Assembly: GCA_020847985.1 (NCBI GenBank)
Contig: JADLBC010000054.1
Location: forward strand, 1-64,000
Length of the DNA stretch: 64,000 nt
From: Dehalococcoidia bacterium
Lineage (GTDB): Bacteria; Chloroflexota; Dehalococcoidia; Tepidiformales; Tepidiformaceae
Direction of reading: 5' to 3'
The notes under the pieces are model-generated. The model saw only the letters and a program-made list of their open reading frames with translations, did not search any database and was not told the origin of the DNA. Positions 37,907 through 45,802 of this stretch are shown piece after piece. The translations under genes were made by a program, and so were the position numbers. The first letter of the stretch is position 1, and each line of letters opens with the position of its first letter.

Positions 37907-37974
37907 TTGCGGCGCTTTCGACCCGAACCGTACCATACCGGTTCACCCACCCTGGCTGGAGCACGAACAAGCAA

Positions 37975-38829
37975 GTGATCACGTTCACGCGTGTCGACCA
38001 CATCAGCATGGCCAGCGCCGACTGGCGTCCGCAGGCGGAGCGGCTGCAGCGCCTCCTCGGATTCAAGTACCTTTCGAACTGGGAAGGCAGCGCGAAGCAG
38101 GACTTCAGCGGCAGCCTCAGCCAGGTCCCCGGCACCGGGATCGAATTCGAAATCATCGCACCGTACGGGTCGCCGAGCTTCGTCCAGAAGTTCCTCGACC
38201 AGGGCGGCCCGGGGCTGCATCACATCACCATCGAAGTGCCGGACATCCACCGCTGCGCGGAGGAGATCACGGCGCTGGGGCTCACGCCGTTCGGAGGCGT
38301 CGTGGATGACGGCGCGTGGTACGTGACGTACGTCCACCCGAAGGAGAGCGGCGGCATCCTCTGGCAGCTGTTCCAATCGCACCGGCCCGAGCGCGAGGTC
38401 GACCGTTCGACGCCGAACGGGGGCGCCGTCGGGCTCAAGCGCATCGACCACGTGTCGCTCGCCGTGCCGGACCGCGACGCGCAGGTCGAATGGCAGAAGC
38501 GCGTCTTCGGCTTCGAGGAGATCTCGCGCTGGACGAACGAGGCCGAGGGGTACGATGGGTGCGTCATGCGCATCCCGGGGAGCCTGCTGCAGTTCGAGAT
38601 CATCGCCCCGAACCGCCCGGATAGCTTCGTCCAGAAGTTCATCGACAAGCGCCGCCCGGGCATGCACCACATCTGCTGCGAAGTTGAGTCCGTCGAGGGC
38701 GCGATCGCGGGCATGCGGGCGGAAGGTGTCGAGCCGTTCGGCGGCATCGTCGAAAGCGACTGGCACCGGCACACGTTCCTCCATCCGCGGGACAGCGGCG
38801 GGGTGCTCTTCCAGCTCTTCGAGGAGTAG
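37975..38829 (+). CDS. tandem VOC (glyoxalase-fold) protein
   Basis: This 284-aa protein holds two VOC domains of about 135 residues that resemble each other: FTRVDHISMASADWRPQAER with FVQKFLDQGGPGLHHITIEV, and LKRIDHVSLAVPDRDAQVEW with FVQKFIDKRRPGMHHICCEV. Metal-ligand His and Glu positions appear in both. Each half resembles methylmalonyl-CoA epimerase or HPPD-type modules, so an internal duplication is likely. GTG 37975 is chosen because the VOC core starts immediately; an ATG at 38008 would cut the first strand. Reaction unknown. Confidence 0.85.
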   Translation: MITFTRVDHISMASADWRPQAERLQRLLGFKYLSNWEGSAKQDFSGSLSQVPGTGIEFEIIAPYGSPSFVQKFLDQGGPGLHHITIEVPDIHRCAEEITALGLTPFGGVVDDGAWYVTYVHPKESGGILWQLFQSHRPEREVDRSTPNGGAVGLKRIDHVSLAVPDRDAQVEWQKRVFGFEEISRWTNEAEGYDGCVMRIPGSLLQFEIIAPNRPDSFVQKFIDKRRPGMHHICCEVESVEGAIAGMRAEGVEPFGGIVESDWHRHTFLHPRDSGGVLFQLFEE

Positions 38830-38860
38830 CACGCGCCTTTTTCGTTGAAGCGAAGCGGGC

Positions 38861-38866
38861 TACGGT
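38861..38866 (+). promoter_or_regulatory. possible -10 element of a leaderless promoter (oxidoreductase)
   Basis: TACGGT is followed by 6 nt (GAGGGC) and ATG 38873. GAGGG could alternatively serve as a very close Shine-Dalgarno. Confidence 0.35.
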
Positions 38867-38872
38867 GAGGGC

Positions 38873-39886
38873 ATGTCCGACATCCTTCGTGCGGCTGTCA
38901 TCGGCCTCGGATCCATGGGCGCGAACCACGCCCGCGTGCTGGGCGATACGCCCGGCGTCGAACTGTGCGGCGTCGCCGATGCCGACCCGGAGCGCGTGCG
39001 CAAAGCCACGGGCGGCCGCCCCATCCCGGGGTTCCCGGACGCGGCGACAATGCTCGCGGAGACGAAGCCGGATTTCGTTTCGGTGGTCGTGCCCACGCAG
39101 TTGCACGAATCGGTGGCGCTGCAGGTGATCGCGGCCGGGGCGCACGTGCTCGTGGAGAAGCCGATCGCGGCGACCCTCGAAGCGGCGCGGCGCATCGCGC
39201 GGGCGGCCGAAGAGCGCGGCGTGCTGCTCACCGTCGGCCATATTGAGCGTTTCAACCCGGCCATCCGCGAGCTGAAGGGAAGGCTCGATGCCGGGCAGGG
39301 CGGCGCGGTGCTCCAGGTGCGCGCCCGCCGGGTGGGCCCGTTCCCGCACCGCATCCGCGACGTCGGCGTCATCCACGACCTCGCGCCGCACGACATCGAC
39401 ATCATGCGCTACCTGCTGAGCGACGAAGTGGACCGCGTGTTCGCCGAAGCGCGCCGGCACATCAACACCGACAACGAAGACCTCTTCGCGGGCATGCTGC
39501 GCTTCCATCGCGGGGCGATGGGCCTGCTCGATATCAACTGGCTGACACCCACGAAGGAGCGCACGCTCACGGTGCTCTGCGAGCGCGGGATGTTCGTGGC
39601 GAACTACGCCGCGCAATCGCTCGAGTTCTTCGAAAACTACGCGGCGACGGCGCGCGAGGGGGCAATCGCGAGCGTGACCGAGGGGCCCATGACGCGCTAC
39701 CCGGTGGCGAACCGCGAACCCCTCCGCGTGGAACTGGAAAGCTTCCGCGATGCCATCCTCGCGGGCGGCCCCGCACCGGTGAGCGCCGAGGACGGGATGC
39801 GGGCGCTGGCCGTCTCGGAGGCGCTGGTCCGCTCCTCGATGGAGGACCGCCCGGTGACGCCGGACGAAGTGATGGCGCAGACATGA
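38873..39886 (+). CDS. Gfo/Idh/MocA-family oxidoreductase (WbpB-like)
   Basis: This 337-aa NAD(P)-dependent sugar oxidoreductase has the Rossmann motif VIGLGSMGANHARVL (about 10-24), VLVEKPIAATLEAARRI with the conserved EKP lysine, and VGHIERFNPAIRELKG. The C-terminal alpha/beta domain has HDLAPHDIDIMRYLL. Its stop overlaps the start of the UDP-sugar dehydrogenase (ATGA). That pairing is seen in UDP-N-acetyl-uronic acid pathways, where WbpB oxidises the 3-position; this role is inferred from context. Confidence 0.87.
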   Translation: MSDILRAAVIGLGSMGANHARVLGDTPGVELCGVADADPERVRKATGGRPIPGFPDAATMLAETKPDFVSVVVPTQLHESVALQVIAAGAHVLVEKPIAATLEAARRIARAAEERGVLLTVGHIERFNPAIRELKGRLDAGQGGAVLQVRARRVGPFPHRIRDVGVIHDLAPHDIDIMRYLLSDEVDRVFAEARRHINTDNEDLFAGMLRFHRGAMGLLDINWLTPTKERTLTVLCERGMFVANYAAQSLEFFENYAATAREGAIASVTEGPMTRYPVANREPLRVELESFRDAILAGGPAPVSAEDGMRALAVSEALVRSSMEDRPVTPDEVMAQT

Positions 39887-41163
39887 ACGTCGCGGTCATC
39901 GGTATCGGGCGCATCGGGCTGCCGCTTTCGGCGGCCATCGCGGGCGCGGGGCACCAGGTCTTCGGCTGCGATATCAACGCGGAGCGCGTGGCACTGGTGA
40001 ACCGCGGCGAAAACCCGATTCCCGATGAGGCCGGCCTCGGTGACCTGCTGCGGCGCGTCGTCGCAAGCGGGAACCTCCGCGCCACCACCGACACCATCGC
40101 CGCCGTGGGCAAGTGCGAGGCCGTGTTGTTCGCCGTGGCCGTGGATGTGAACGACGAAGGGACCGCCGACCTCACACCCCTGTTCGCCGCCGCCGACACG
40201 GTCGGCAGGGGCATCCGGCCCGGCACGCTCTGCATCTTCGATACAACGCTTCCCATCGGCACGACGCGCGCGGAACTCGCGCCGCGGCTCGAAAGCGGTG
40301 GGCTGAAGCTCGGCCGCGATTTCAGTGTCGCCTTCAGCCCCGAGCGCTTGCTCATGGGCCGGGTAATCGAGGACCTCAAGAAGTACCCGAAACTCGTCGG
40401 CGGCGTCGATCCCGACGGGGGTCCCCGCGCGGCGGCGTTCTATAAGCGCGCCTTCGGGGACGACGCGAACGTGCGCGTGCTCGCGAACGCGGAGACGGCG
40501 GAGCTCACGAAGCTCGCCGAAGGCGCCTACCGCGACCTTAACATCGCGCTCGCGAACGAACTGGCGCAGGTGGCCGACGCATACGGCATCGATATCGCCG
40601 AAGTCACGGGCGCGGCGAACAGCCAGCCATACTCGCACATCCACACGCCGGGCACGGGCGTGGGCGGGCACTGCATTCCCGTGTATCCGCGCTTCCTCAT
40701 CCAGGGCCGCGGCCCGAGCGCGCTTTCGAGCCTCGGGCGCGATGTCAACGACGCCATGCCCCGGTACGCGGCCGAACGCGTGGCCGGGCTCATCGGCGGG
40801 CTCGAAGGCAAGCGCGTGCTGATCCTGGGCCTCACCTTCCGGCCCAATGTCGCCGTCACCCCGCACACGAACGCGGTCGACCTGCTGCGGGAGTTCGCCG
40901 GCCGGGGGGCGCTGGTGCACGGGCACGATGCCCTCCTCTCGGAGGCCGGCGTGCGTTCGTTGGGGTTCGAACCGGCGGCGGAACCGCTCGCGGGCTACGA
41001 CGTCGCGGTCGTGCACGCGTACCACGATGCGTACCAGGACTACGACTGGCGGCGCATCGCTCCGCTGGTGCTGGATGCGCGCAACGCGATGGATCGGACG
41101 GCCGTGGAAGCGGCCGGTGTGCGGTACCTGGGCATCGGGCGGCCGGTTTCGGTGGGCGAATAG
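39883..41163 (+). CDS. UDP-sugar 6-dehydrogenase (WecC/WbpA-like)
   Basis: This 426-aa nucleotide-sugar dehydrogenase oxidises C6 of a UDP-N-acetylhexosamine to the uronate with NAD+. It has the N-terminal Rossmann motif VIGIGRIGLPLSAAIAGAGH, SPERLLMGRVIEDLKKYPKLVGG, the catalytic lysine region LTKLAEGAYRDLNIALANELA, the catalytic cysteine in GTGVGGHCIPVYPRFL, and the C-terminal domain LGLTFRPNVAVTPHTNA. It is translationally coupled to the Gfo/Idh/MocA gene and probably supplies a surface-glycan precursor. Confidence 0.92.
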   Translation: MNVAVIGIGRIGLPLSAAIAGAGHQVFGCDINAERVALVNRGENPIPDEAGLGDLLRRVVASGNLRATTDTIAAVGKCEAVLFAVAVDVNDEGTADLTPLFAAADTVGRGIRPGTLCIFDTTLPIGTTRAELAPRLESGGLKLGRDFSVAFSPERLLMGRVIEDLKKYPKLVGGVDPDGGPRAAAFYKRAFGDDANVRVLANAETAELTKLAEGAYRDLNIALANELAQVADAYGIDIAEVTGAANSQPYSHIHTPGTGVGGHCIPVYPRFLIQGRGPSALSSLGRDVNDAMPRYAAERVAGLIGGLEGKRVLILGLTFRPNVAVTPHTNAVDLLREFAGRGALVHGHDALLSEAGVRSLGFEPAAEPLAGYDVAVVHAYHDAYQDYDWRRIAPLVLDARNAMDRTAVEAAGVRYLGIGRPVSVGE

Positions 41164-41263
41164 CCAAAAAAGGCGCACGAATACGCCCCGGACAGGGCCC
41201 GCGAACCAGCAAGTAACGGCGGCGCACGGTATTCTTCGCGGCAGCCAGACGCCGGGGGCAGGC

Positions 41264-42712
41264 ATGCAATACGGCACCCTGCGGGTACAGACGCCCGACG
41301 GGCAGGTACGCGAGTACCCGATCGACATGGCGAACGTGGTCATCGGCCGCGCCGAAGGCAACGGCGTGGTAATCGACCACGTCTCCGTCTCGCGCCGCCA
41401 CGCGCAGCTGCGGCTCGACGGTTCGAAGGTCACCCTCGAGGACCTCGGGTCGGCCAACGGCACCTTCGTCGGCAGCCACCAGCTGGAGCCGTCGTCCCAG
41501 GTCACGGTGGCGGAAGGTCAGCCGCTCCGCTTCGGCGATGTGGAGGCGCGCTTCTTCATCCCCATCGAGGCGGGCGGTTCCGGTGGCGTGGCGATGGGCG
41601 GGGCCGGTTCGTTCACCGCCTCGAGCGACGCCCAGGCGACCTTCTCCGTTTCGCTCGCTTCCCCGAACGGGCCGGTGGCCGCGGGCGCGACGACGACCGC
41701 GACGGTGGTCGTGCAGAACCGGGGCGCGACGCTGGACCAGTTCACGCTGAGCGTGCTGGACCTCCCGGCGGCATGGGTGCGGTTGAGCCGCCAGCAGCTT
41801 TCGCTCGTACCGGCCGCGCGCGACGAAGTGACCATCGCCATCCAGCCGCCGCGCACGTCGGAGGCGGTGGCGGGCGAGTACGCCTTCTCGGTGCAGGTGA
41901 TTTCGCGCGACAACGGCCGCGAGGTGCGCGTGCTCGGGAAGCTCACCGTGTTGCCGTTCGACGGCGTGGCGATGGCGGTGGAGCCCCGTGGAGGCGGCGC
42001 GTTCTGGACCATCGTCAGCAACACCGGCAACGCACCCGCGAGCTACACCCTCGGCGCTTCGGACGACAAGGAGACGCTCGACTTCACCTTCGAACGGGAC
42101 GCGGTCGAATTGGCGCCGGGCGACCGGGAGACCGTCGGCCTGAAGGTCGTCCCGAAGAAGCGATCGCTGTTCGGGAACGTCGAGACGCGGCCGTTCCGGG
42201 TGCAGGCGCGGCCCCGGGGGGCGGGTACGCAGCAGGCGGCATCGGAAGGCCAGATCGCCATCCGGCCGCCGTTGCGCTATTGGAAGTGGGTCGCCGCGGC
42301 GGTGCTGCTCGTCGCCGTCGTCGGGCTTGGCGCCTGGGCGGCGACGAAGGTCAACTTCGGCGGCGATGGCGGCGGCACGCCCGCGGACGCCACGGCCGAG
42401 CCCAGCGCCACCGCAAGCACCGGTATCGAGACGCCAACACCGGCGCCAACGGTGCTCGCACGCGGCACGACGGCCATCGTGCTCAACTCGGCGCCGCCGA
42501 ACGACTGCCTGAACGTGCGCATCGAGCCCAAGCTCACGGCGTCCTCCGTGACCAAGCTCTGCAACGGGGACAAGGTGAAAATCACCTCGGACCGCGTGGA
42601 GGCAGACGGCTTCTACTGGTGGTCCGTCGAGAAGGACGCGAACACGCGCGGCTGGTCGGCCGAGCGCCGGATCGATGGCAGCGGGGTGCCTTTCCTCCAA
42701 CTCGCTCCATAG
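41264..42712 (+). CDS. FHA-domain transmembrane protein with SH3-like domain (eCIS flank)
   Basis: This 482-aa protein starts at ATG 41264 (MQYGTL); the longer upstream frame overlaps the dehydrogenase. The FHA domain (about 1-98) has intact phosphothreonine-pocket residues: GRAEG (28-32), SVSRRHAQL (41-49), NGTFVG (65-70). Two beta-sandwich regions follow (about 120-235 and 236-320; ending LFGNVETRPFRV), then a transmembrane helix (341-360), a Thr/Pro linker and a C-terminal SH3b-like domain (about 403-472) with two cysteines. The FHA is predicted cytoplasmic and SH3b outside. It is a clear paralogue of the FHA protein at 60358-63705 and converges on the injection-system operon. Confidence 0.88.
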   Translation: MQYGTLRVQTPDGQVREYPIDMANVVIGRAEGNGVVIDHVSVSRRHAQLRLDGSKVTLEDLGSANGTFVGSHQLEPSSQVTVAEGQPLRFGDVEARFFIPIEAGGSGGVAMGGAGSFTASSDAQATFSVSLASPNGPVAAGATTTATVVVQNRGATLDQFTLSVLDLPAAWVRLSRQQLSLVPAARDEVTIAIQPPRTSEAVAGEYAFSVQVISRDNGREVRVLGKLTVLPFDGVAMAVEPRGGGAFWTIVSNTGNAPASYTLGASDDKETLDFTFERDAVELAPGDRETVGLKVVPKKRSLFGNVETRPFRVQARPRGAGTQQAASEGQIAIRPPLRYWKWVAAAVLLVAVVGLGAWAATKVNFGGDGGGTPADATAEPSATASTGIETPTPAPTVLARGTTAIVLNSAPPNDCLNVRIEPKLTASSVTKLCNGDKVKITSDRVEADGFYWWSVEKDANTRGWSAERRIDGSGVPFLQLAP

Positions 42713-42731
42713 GTGCGGGCGGCGGCAGGCG

Positions 42732-43376
42732 TCAGCGCTGGCGGCGAATCTCCAGCGTGTAGGCGGCGAAGGCCGGCTTTTCGAGGTCGATGATGGCGCG
42801 GACCATCGCCTCGTCGATGCGCACGTCCGGGGGCAGCGCCAGTTCGACGTGGAAGCGATAGGCGCGCGCGCGGTCGGCGGCGACCTGGCTCAGCGTCGGC
42901 TCGGTGATCGACGGCGTGATGCCGGTGTAGAGCTCGAGGATGCGCGTGAGGCCGCGGCGGGTGCCGCGCCAGTGGTAGAGCGACGCCGCCTCGCGCACGA
43001 GCGTACGGCGGCGATCCTCCGGCCAGCGGGGGTCGAGCACGAGCCCGACCCAGCTCCCCAGCCAGTCGATGGCGTCCGGCGGCGTGACCAGCGGATCGAA
43101 CAGGTGCGGGATGTTCTCAATCGTGCGTTCGATGGGATTGAGGATGGTTTCGAAAATGAGCAGGAAGCGCCCGAGGAAGTCCTCGCCGCTGTAGATGCCG
43201 GGAAGGAAGTTCAGGTAGCTGCTGGCCCATTCCGGGACGCCGGGGGGCAGCGGCGGCCACGCCGGGGGCTCCGCGCCGGCGATCGCCACGGGTGGCAGCG
43301 CACCCGCTCCGTCGTCGCCGGGGAGGACGACGCCGGGGGCGAGGCCGCGGCGGCGGGTCTCCAACGGCTGCGTCAC
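42732..43376 (-). CDS. phage tail protein I-like baseplate protein
   Basis: This 214-aa protein matches the P2-gpI/TIGR02242 type found at the end of contractile injection clusters (Afp12-like). It has WASSYLNFLPGIYSGEDFLGRFLLIFETILNPIERTIENI and LGSWVGLVLDPRWPEDRRRTLVREAASLYHWRGTRRGL. It probably forms the baseplate wedge rim. A Pro/Ala-rich N-terminus of about 45 residues is extra. It overlaps the baseplate-J-like gene by 4 nt and is the last gene of the operon, converging with the FHA-SH3 gene. Confidence 0.87.
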   Translation of the reverse strand: MTQPLETRRRGLAPGVVLPGDDGAGALPPVAIAGAEPPAWPPLPPGVPEWASSYLNFLPGIYSGEDFLGRFLLIFETILNPIERTIENIPHLFDPLVTPPDAIDWLGSWVGLVLDPRWPEDRRRTLVREAASLYHWRGTRRGLTRILELYTGITPSITEPTLSQVAADRARAYRFHVELALPPDVRIDEAMVRAIIDLEKPAFAAYTLEIRRQR

Positions 43377-45352
43377 CGGGCACCTCGCTGGGCCACCGAG
43401 ACGGTATGTTCGAACGACAGCAGGAGCACGTCCTCGGCGATGGTGATGCGCTGGCCGGCCGCCCGGGATTGGCCCGTCTGCAGGTCGACCTGGTAGAGAG
43501 TCACGTCCTGGGCGTATTCGACGCCATCGACGGACTGCACGACGGACTGCATCTCGGCGAGGTAGAGGTCGCGGCCGAAGGGCCAGCCGTCGCCGTCGGG
43601 GCCGCCATGGAGCGGGTCGAGGAATTCGTTGATGCGGCTGAGGACGGCCGCGCGCACCTGTTCGGCGCTGACGTGCCGTTGCGCCACCACCGACGTCTCG
43701 ACGCTCACCCCAACGAACGCGGGCCCATCGACCGCGAGCTGAGTGGCGAGCAGGCGGCGCTCATCGAGATAGCGGCGCACCTCTTCGAGCAGGTCCGGAG
43801 GCGGCTGGAGCGTTTGCAGCGTGCGCGGGTGGTCCGGTGGGAGCACGGGCACGATTAGGAGTTCGACCGTGCCCGGCGGGACGGCACTGCCTCCGCCATC
43901 GTTGCGGACCTGGATGCAGCGCGCGCGGCCCACCCGCCGCGAGGCTTCCCGCGCGAGAAATTCGTAGTCCTCGACGGTGACGGCGCGGTCCTGGGAGCGC
44001 AGGGCGAGCGGCGCGCGGAACTTCGCCTCCTCCAGCGTCTCTGGATCGAGGCCGCCGCGGGCACCCTCGCGGTTGGTCACGCTGGCGATGTAGGGGATGG
44101 AGGACTTGAGGACCGTCAGCGTGTTCGCGCCGACGTTCCCTTCGATGCCACCGCCCATCCGATAGCGAACCATGCGAATGGCGGAGCCCTTGGGGGGCGT
44201 GCCGCCATACGGGCGCTCGGCGCCGGTGCGCGTGCGAATCATGGGACCGAAGGCGACCGTGCCAGAGACGCCATCCAGGGTGAAGTGCCGGTCGTTCGCG
44301 CCCGAATCGCGGAAGGAAGGCACTTCCGACCAGGCGACCCACTGGCCCGGCTCTTCCTCGACTTCGACCACTTCGCCGGGGCGCCGGGGAAGCACGGGAG
44401 TGTGCTGGAGAAGGTAGGTCTCGCCGGGGATGCCGCCGCCGCGTCCGAGGACTTCGCCCACGAGCGGCATCGAATGCGTGCCCTCGGCTTCTCCGCCGAG
44501 CGTGGTCGCGGTGACGGTATCGATGCGCGGCGATGCCGAGTAGGTGGGCTGGCGGGGGCGCGGCTGCAGCACGCGAAGGCGAAGCCAGTGCGCCGTCCGG
44601 CGGGCGAGGGTGAGCGTTTCGAGGCCCGGTGGCAGCGTGAGGAGCACATCGCCCGGCTGATTGAGCCCGCCCGTGCCGTCGCGTTCGACGCGCGCTCGCG
44701 TCCAGCCGCGGACATCGCCGCACCAGGTCTCCCAGGCGAGCGGCGGATCCTTCGGGTCGACGCCGACGCCCTCGAGCGAGCAGACGAGGCGCAGGCTGAG
44801 CAGGTGCGAGCTGAGGTTCTCGGGGAAGCCGAAGTAGAGCGCATCGCCCGGGAGGGGAACCCGCTGGAAGGCGTCGAAGAACTCGCCATCGGACTGGAGC
44901 CGCGGAAGGAAATCCACGTAGGACTGCGCATCGGACGAGAAGAGGCAGTGCCGGAGCGTCGGCGGCCAGAGGACGAGGTCCTCGTCGGTGGTGAAGGAGA
45001 TGGCATCGCGCTCGCTGGTGCGCACGGTGGCGACTTCGGTTCCGCGGGCGATGGTCACGGGCCCGGGCTGCGGCGCGGAGAGCCCGAAGGAAAGACGCGT
45101 GCGGGCAGGGACGGCATCCTTGCGGGAGATGCCCAGCAGCTCCATGAAGCGGATGTAGTTCTTATCGGGCACGCGGTTGAGGCGGTAGAGGAGAAGATCC
45201 GTCATCCAGGCGAAGAGCTCGATGAGCGTGACGCCGGGGTCCGAAACGTTATGGTCGGTCCACTCGGGCGTGAAGCGCGGGATGAGGGTCTTCGCTTCGT
45301 TGACGAGGTCCTGGAAATGGCGGTCGTCGAGCTGGGGATCGGGCAGGGGCAT
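43373..45352 (-). CDS. baseplate assembly protein J-like (TIGR02243/Afp11-type)
   Basis: This 659-aa baseplate wedge component has the typical start LPDPQLDDRHFQDLVNEAKTLIPRFTPEWTDHNVSDPGVTLIELFAWMTDLLLYRLNRVPDKNYIRFMEL. The baseplate-J core is at about 380-640 (YRMGGGIEGNVGANTL, ALRSQDRAVTVEDYEFLAREA). Length is usual for eCIS Afp11/Pvc11 homologues. It starts 12 bp after the gp25-like gene and overlaps the tail-I gene. Confidence 0.9.
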   Translation of the reverse strand: MPLPDPQLDDRHFQDLVNEAKTLIPRFTPEWTDHNVSDPGVTLIELFAWMTDLLLYRLNRVPDKNYIRFMELLGISRKDAVPARTRLSFGLSAPQPGPVTIARGTEVATVRTSERDAISFTTDEDLVLWPPTLRHCLFSSDAQSYVDFLPRLQSDGEFFDAFQRVPLPGDALYFGFPENLSSHLLSLRLVCSLEGVGVDPKDPPLAWETWCGDVRGWTRARVERDGTGGLNQPGDVLLTLPPGLETLTLARRTAHWLRLRVLQPRPRQPTYSASPRIDTVTATTLGGEAEGTHSMPLVGEVLGRGGGIPGETYLLQHTPVLPRRPGEVVEVEEEPGQWVAWSEVPSFRDSGANDRHFTLDGVSGTVAFGPMIRTRTGAERPYGGTPPKGSAIRMVRYRMGGGIEGNVGANTLTVLKSSIPYIASVTNREGARGGLDPETLEEAKFRAPLALRSQDRAVTVEDYEFLAREASRRVGRARCIQVRNDGGGSAVPPGTVELLIVPVLPPDHPRTLQTLQPPPDLLEEVRRYLDERRLLATQLAVDGPAFVGVSVETSVVAQRHVSAEQVRAAVLSRINEFLDPLHGGPDGDGWPFGRDLYLAEMQSVVQSVDGVEYAQDVTLYQVDLQTGQSRAAGQRITIAEDVLLLSFEHTVSVAQRGAR

Positions 45353-45364
45353 GGCGTACTCCCG

Positions 45365-45772
45365 TCACTCCTCGCGGATGACGTAGAAAGGATAGACGAG
45401 CGTGCGCTCGTCCTTGGTGGCACGCACCTGGTAGCGAATGTAGATGAGCATCCGCCCCTGGGGCGCGTTCAGGTGGTCGGCGACGGGCCGCACTTCGACG
45501 ACGGTGATGCGCGGCTCCCAGAAGGCGAGCGCCTCCTCGACGTAGCGGCGGGCGAGGCCGATGGTTTCGTCGTTCAACGGGTGGAACACGAGTTCGTGGA
45601 TGCGGCAGCCGAACAGCGGCCGCATCACGCGCTCGCCGAGGGATGTGCCGAGGATGAGGACGATGGCTTCCTCGATCTCGTTCGTGCCCGAGGAGACGGC
45701 GATACCGCCCGCGCCGTTGACGCGCAGAGGGAACGCCCAGCCGCGGCCGATGAGCTGGTCCTGGTCGATCAT
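45365..45772 (-). CDS. GPW/gp25-family baseplate protein
   Basis: This 135-aa homologue of T4 gp25/Afp9 nucleates sheath assembly on the baseplate wedge. The family core is present: LIGRGWAFPLRVNGAGGIAVSSGTNEIEEAIVLILGTSLGERVMRPLFGCRIHELVF, containing the conserved LGTxxGER.RP.FG region. The gene lies 30 bp after the spike gene and 12 bp before the J-like gene. Confidence 0.93.
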   Translation of the reverse strand: MIDQDQLIGRGWAFPLRVNGAGGIAVSSGTNEIEEAIVLILGTSLGERVMRPLFGCRIHELVFHPLNDETIGLARRYVEEALAFWEPRITVVEVRPVADHLNAPQGRMLIYIRYQVRATKDERTLVYPFYVIREE

Positions 45773-45802
45773 GCGGCACCCCGCATACGGAGCCGGGCGG
45801 AG

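Noticed and set aside
42713-42731. Terminator between the convergent FHA-SH3 and tail-I genes
   Set aside because: The 19-bp gap contains no convincing inverted repeat.
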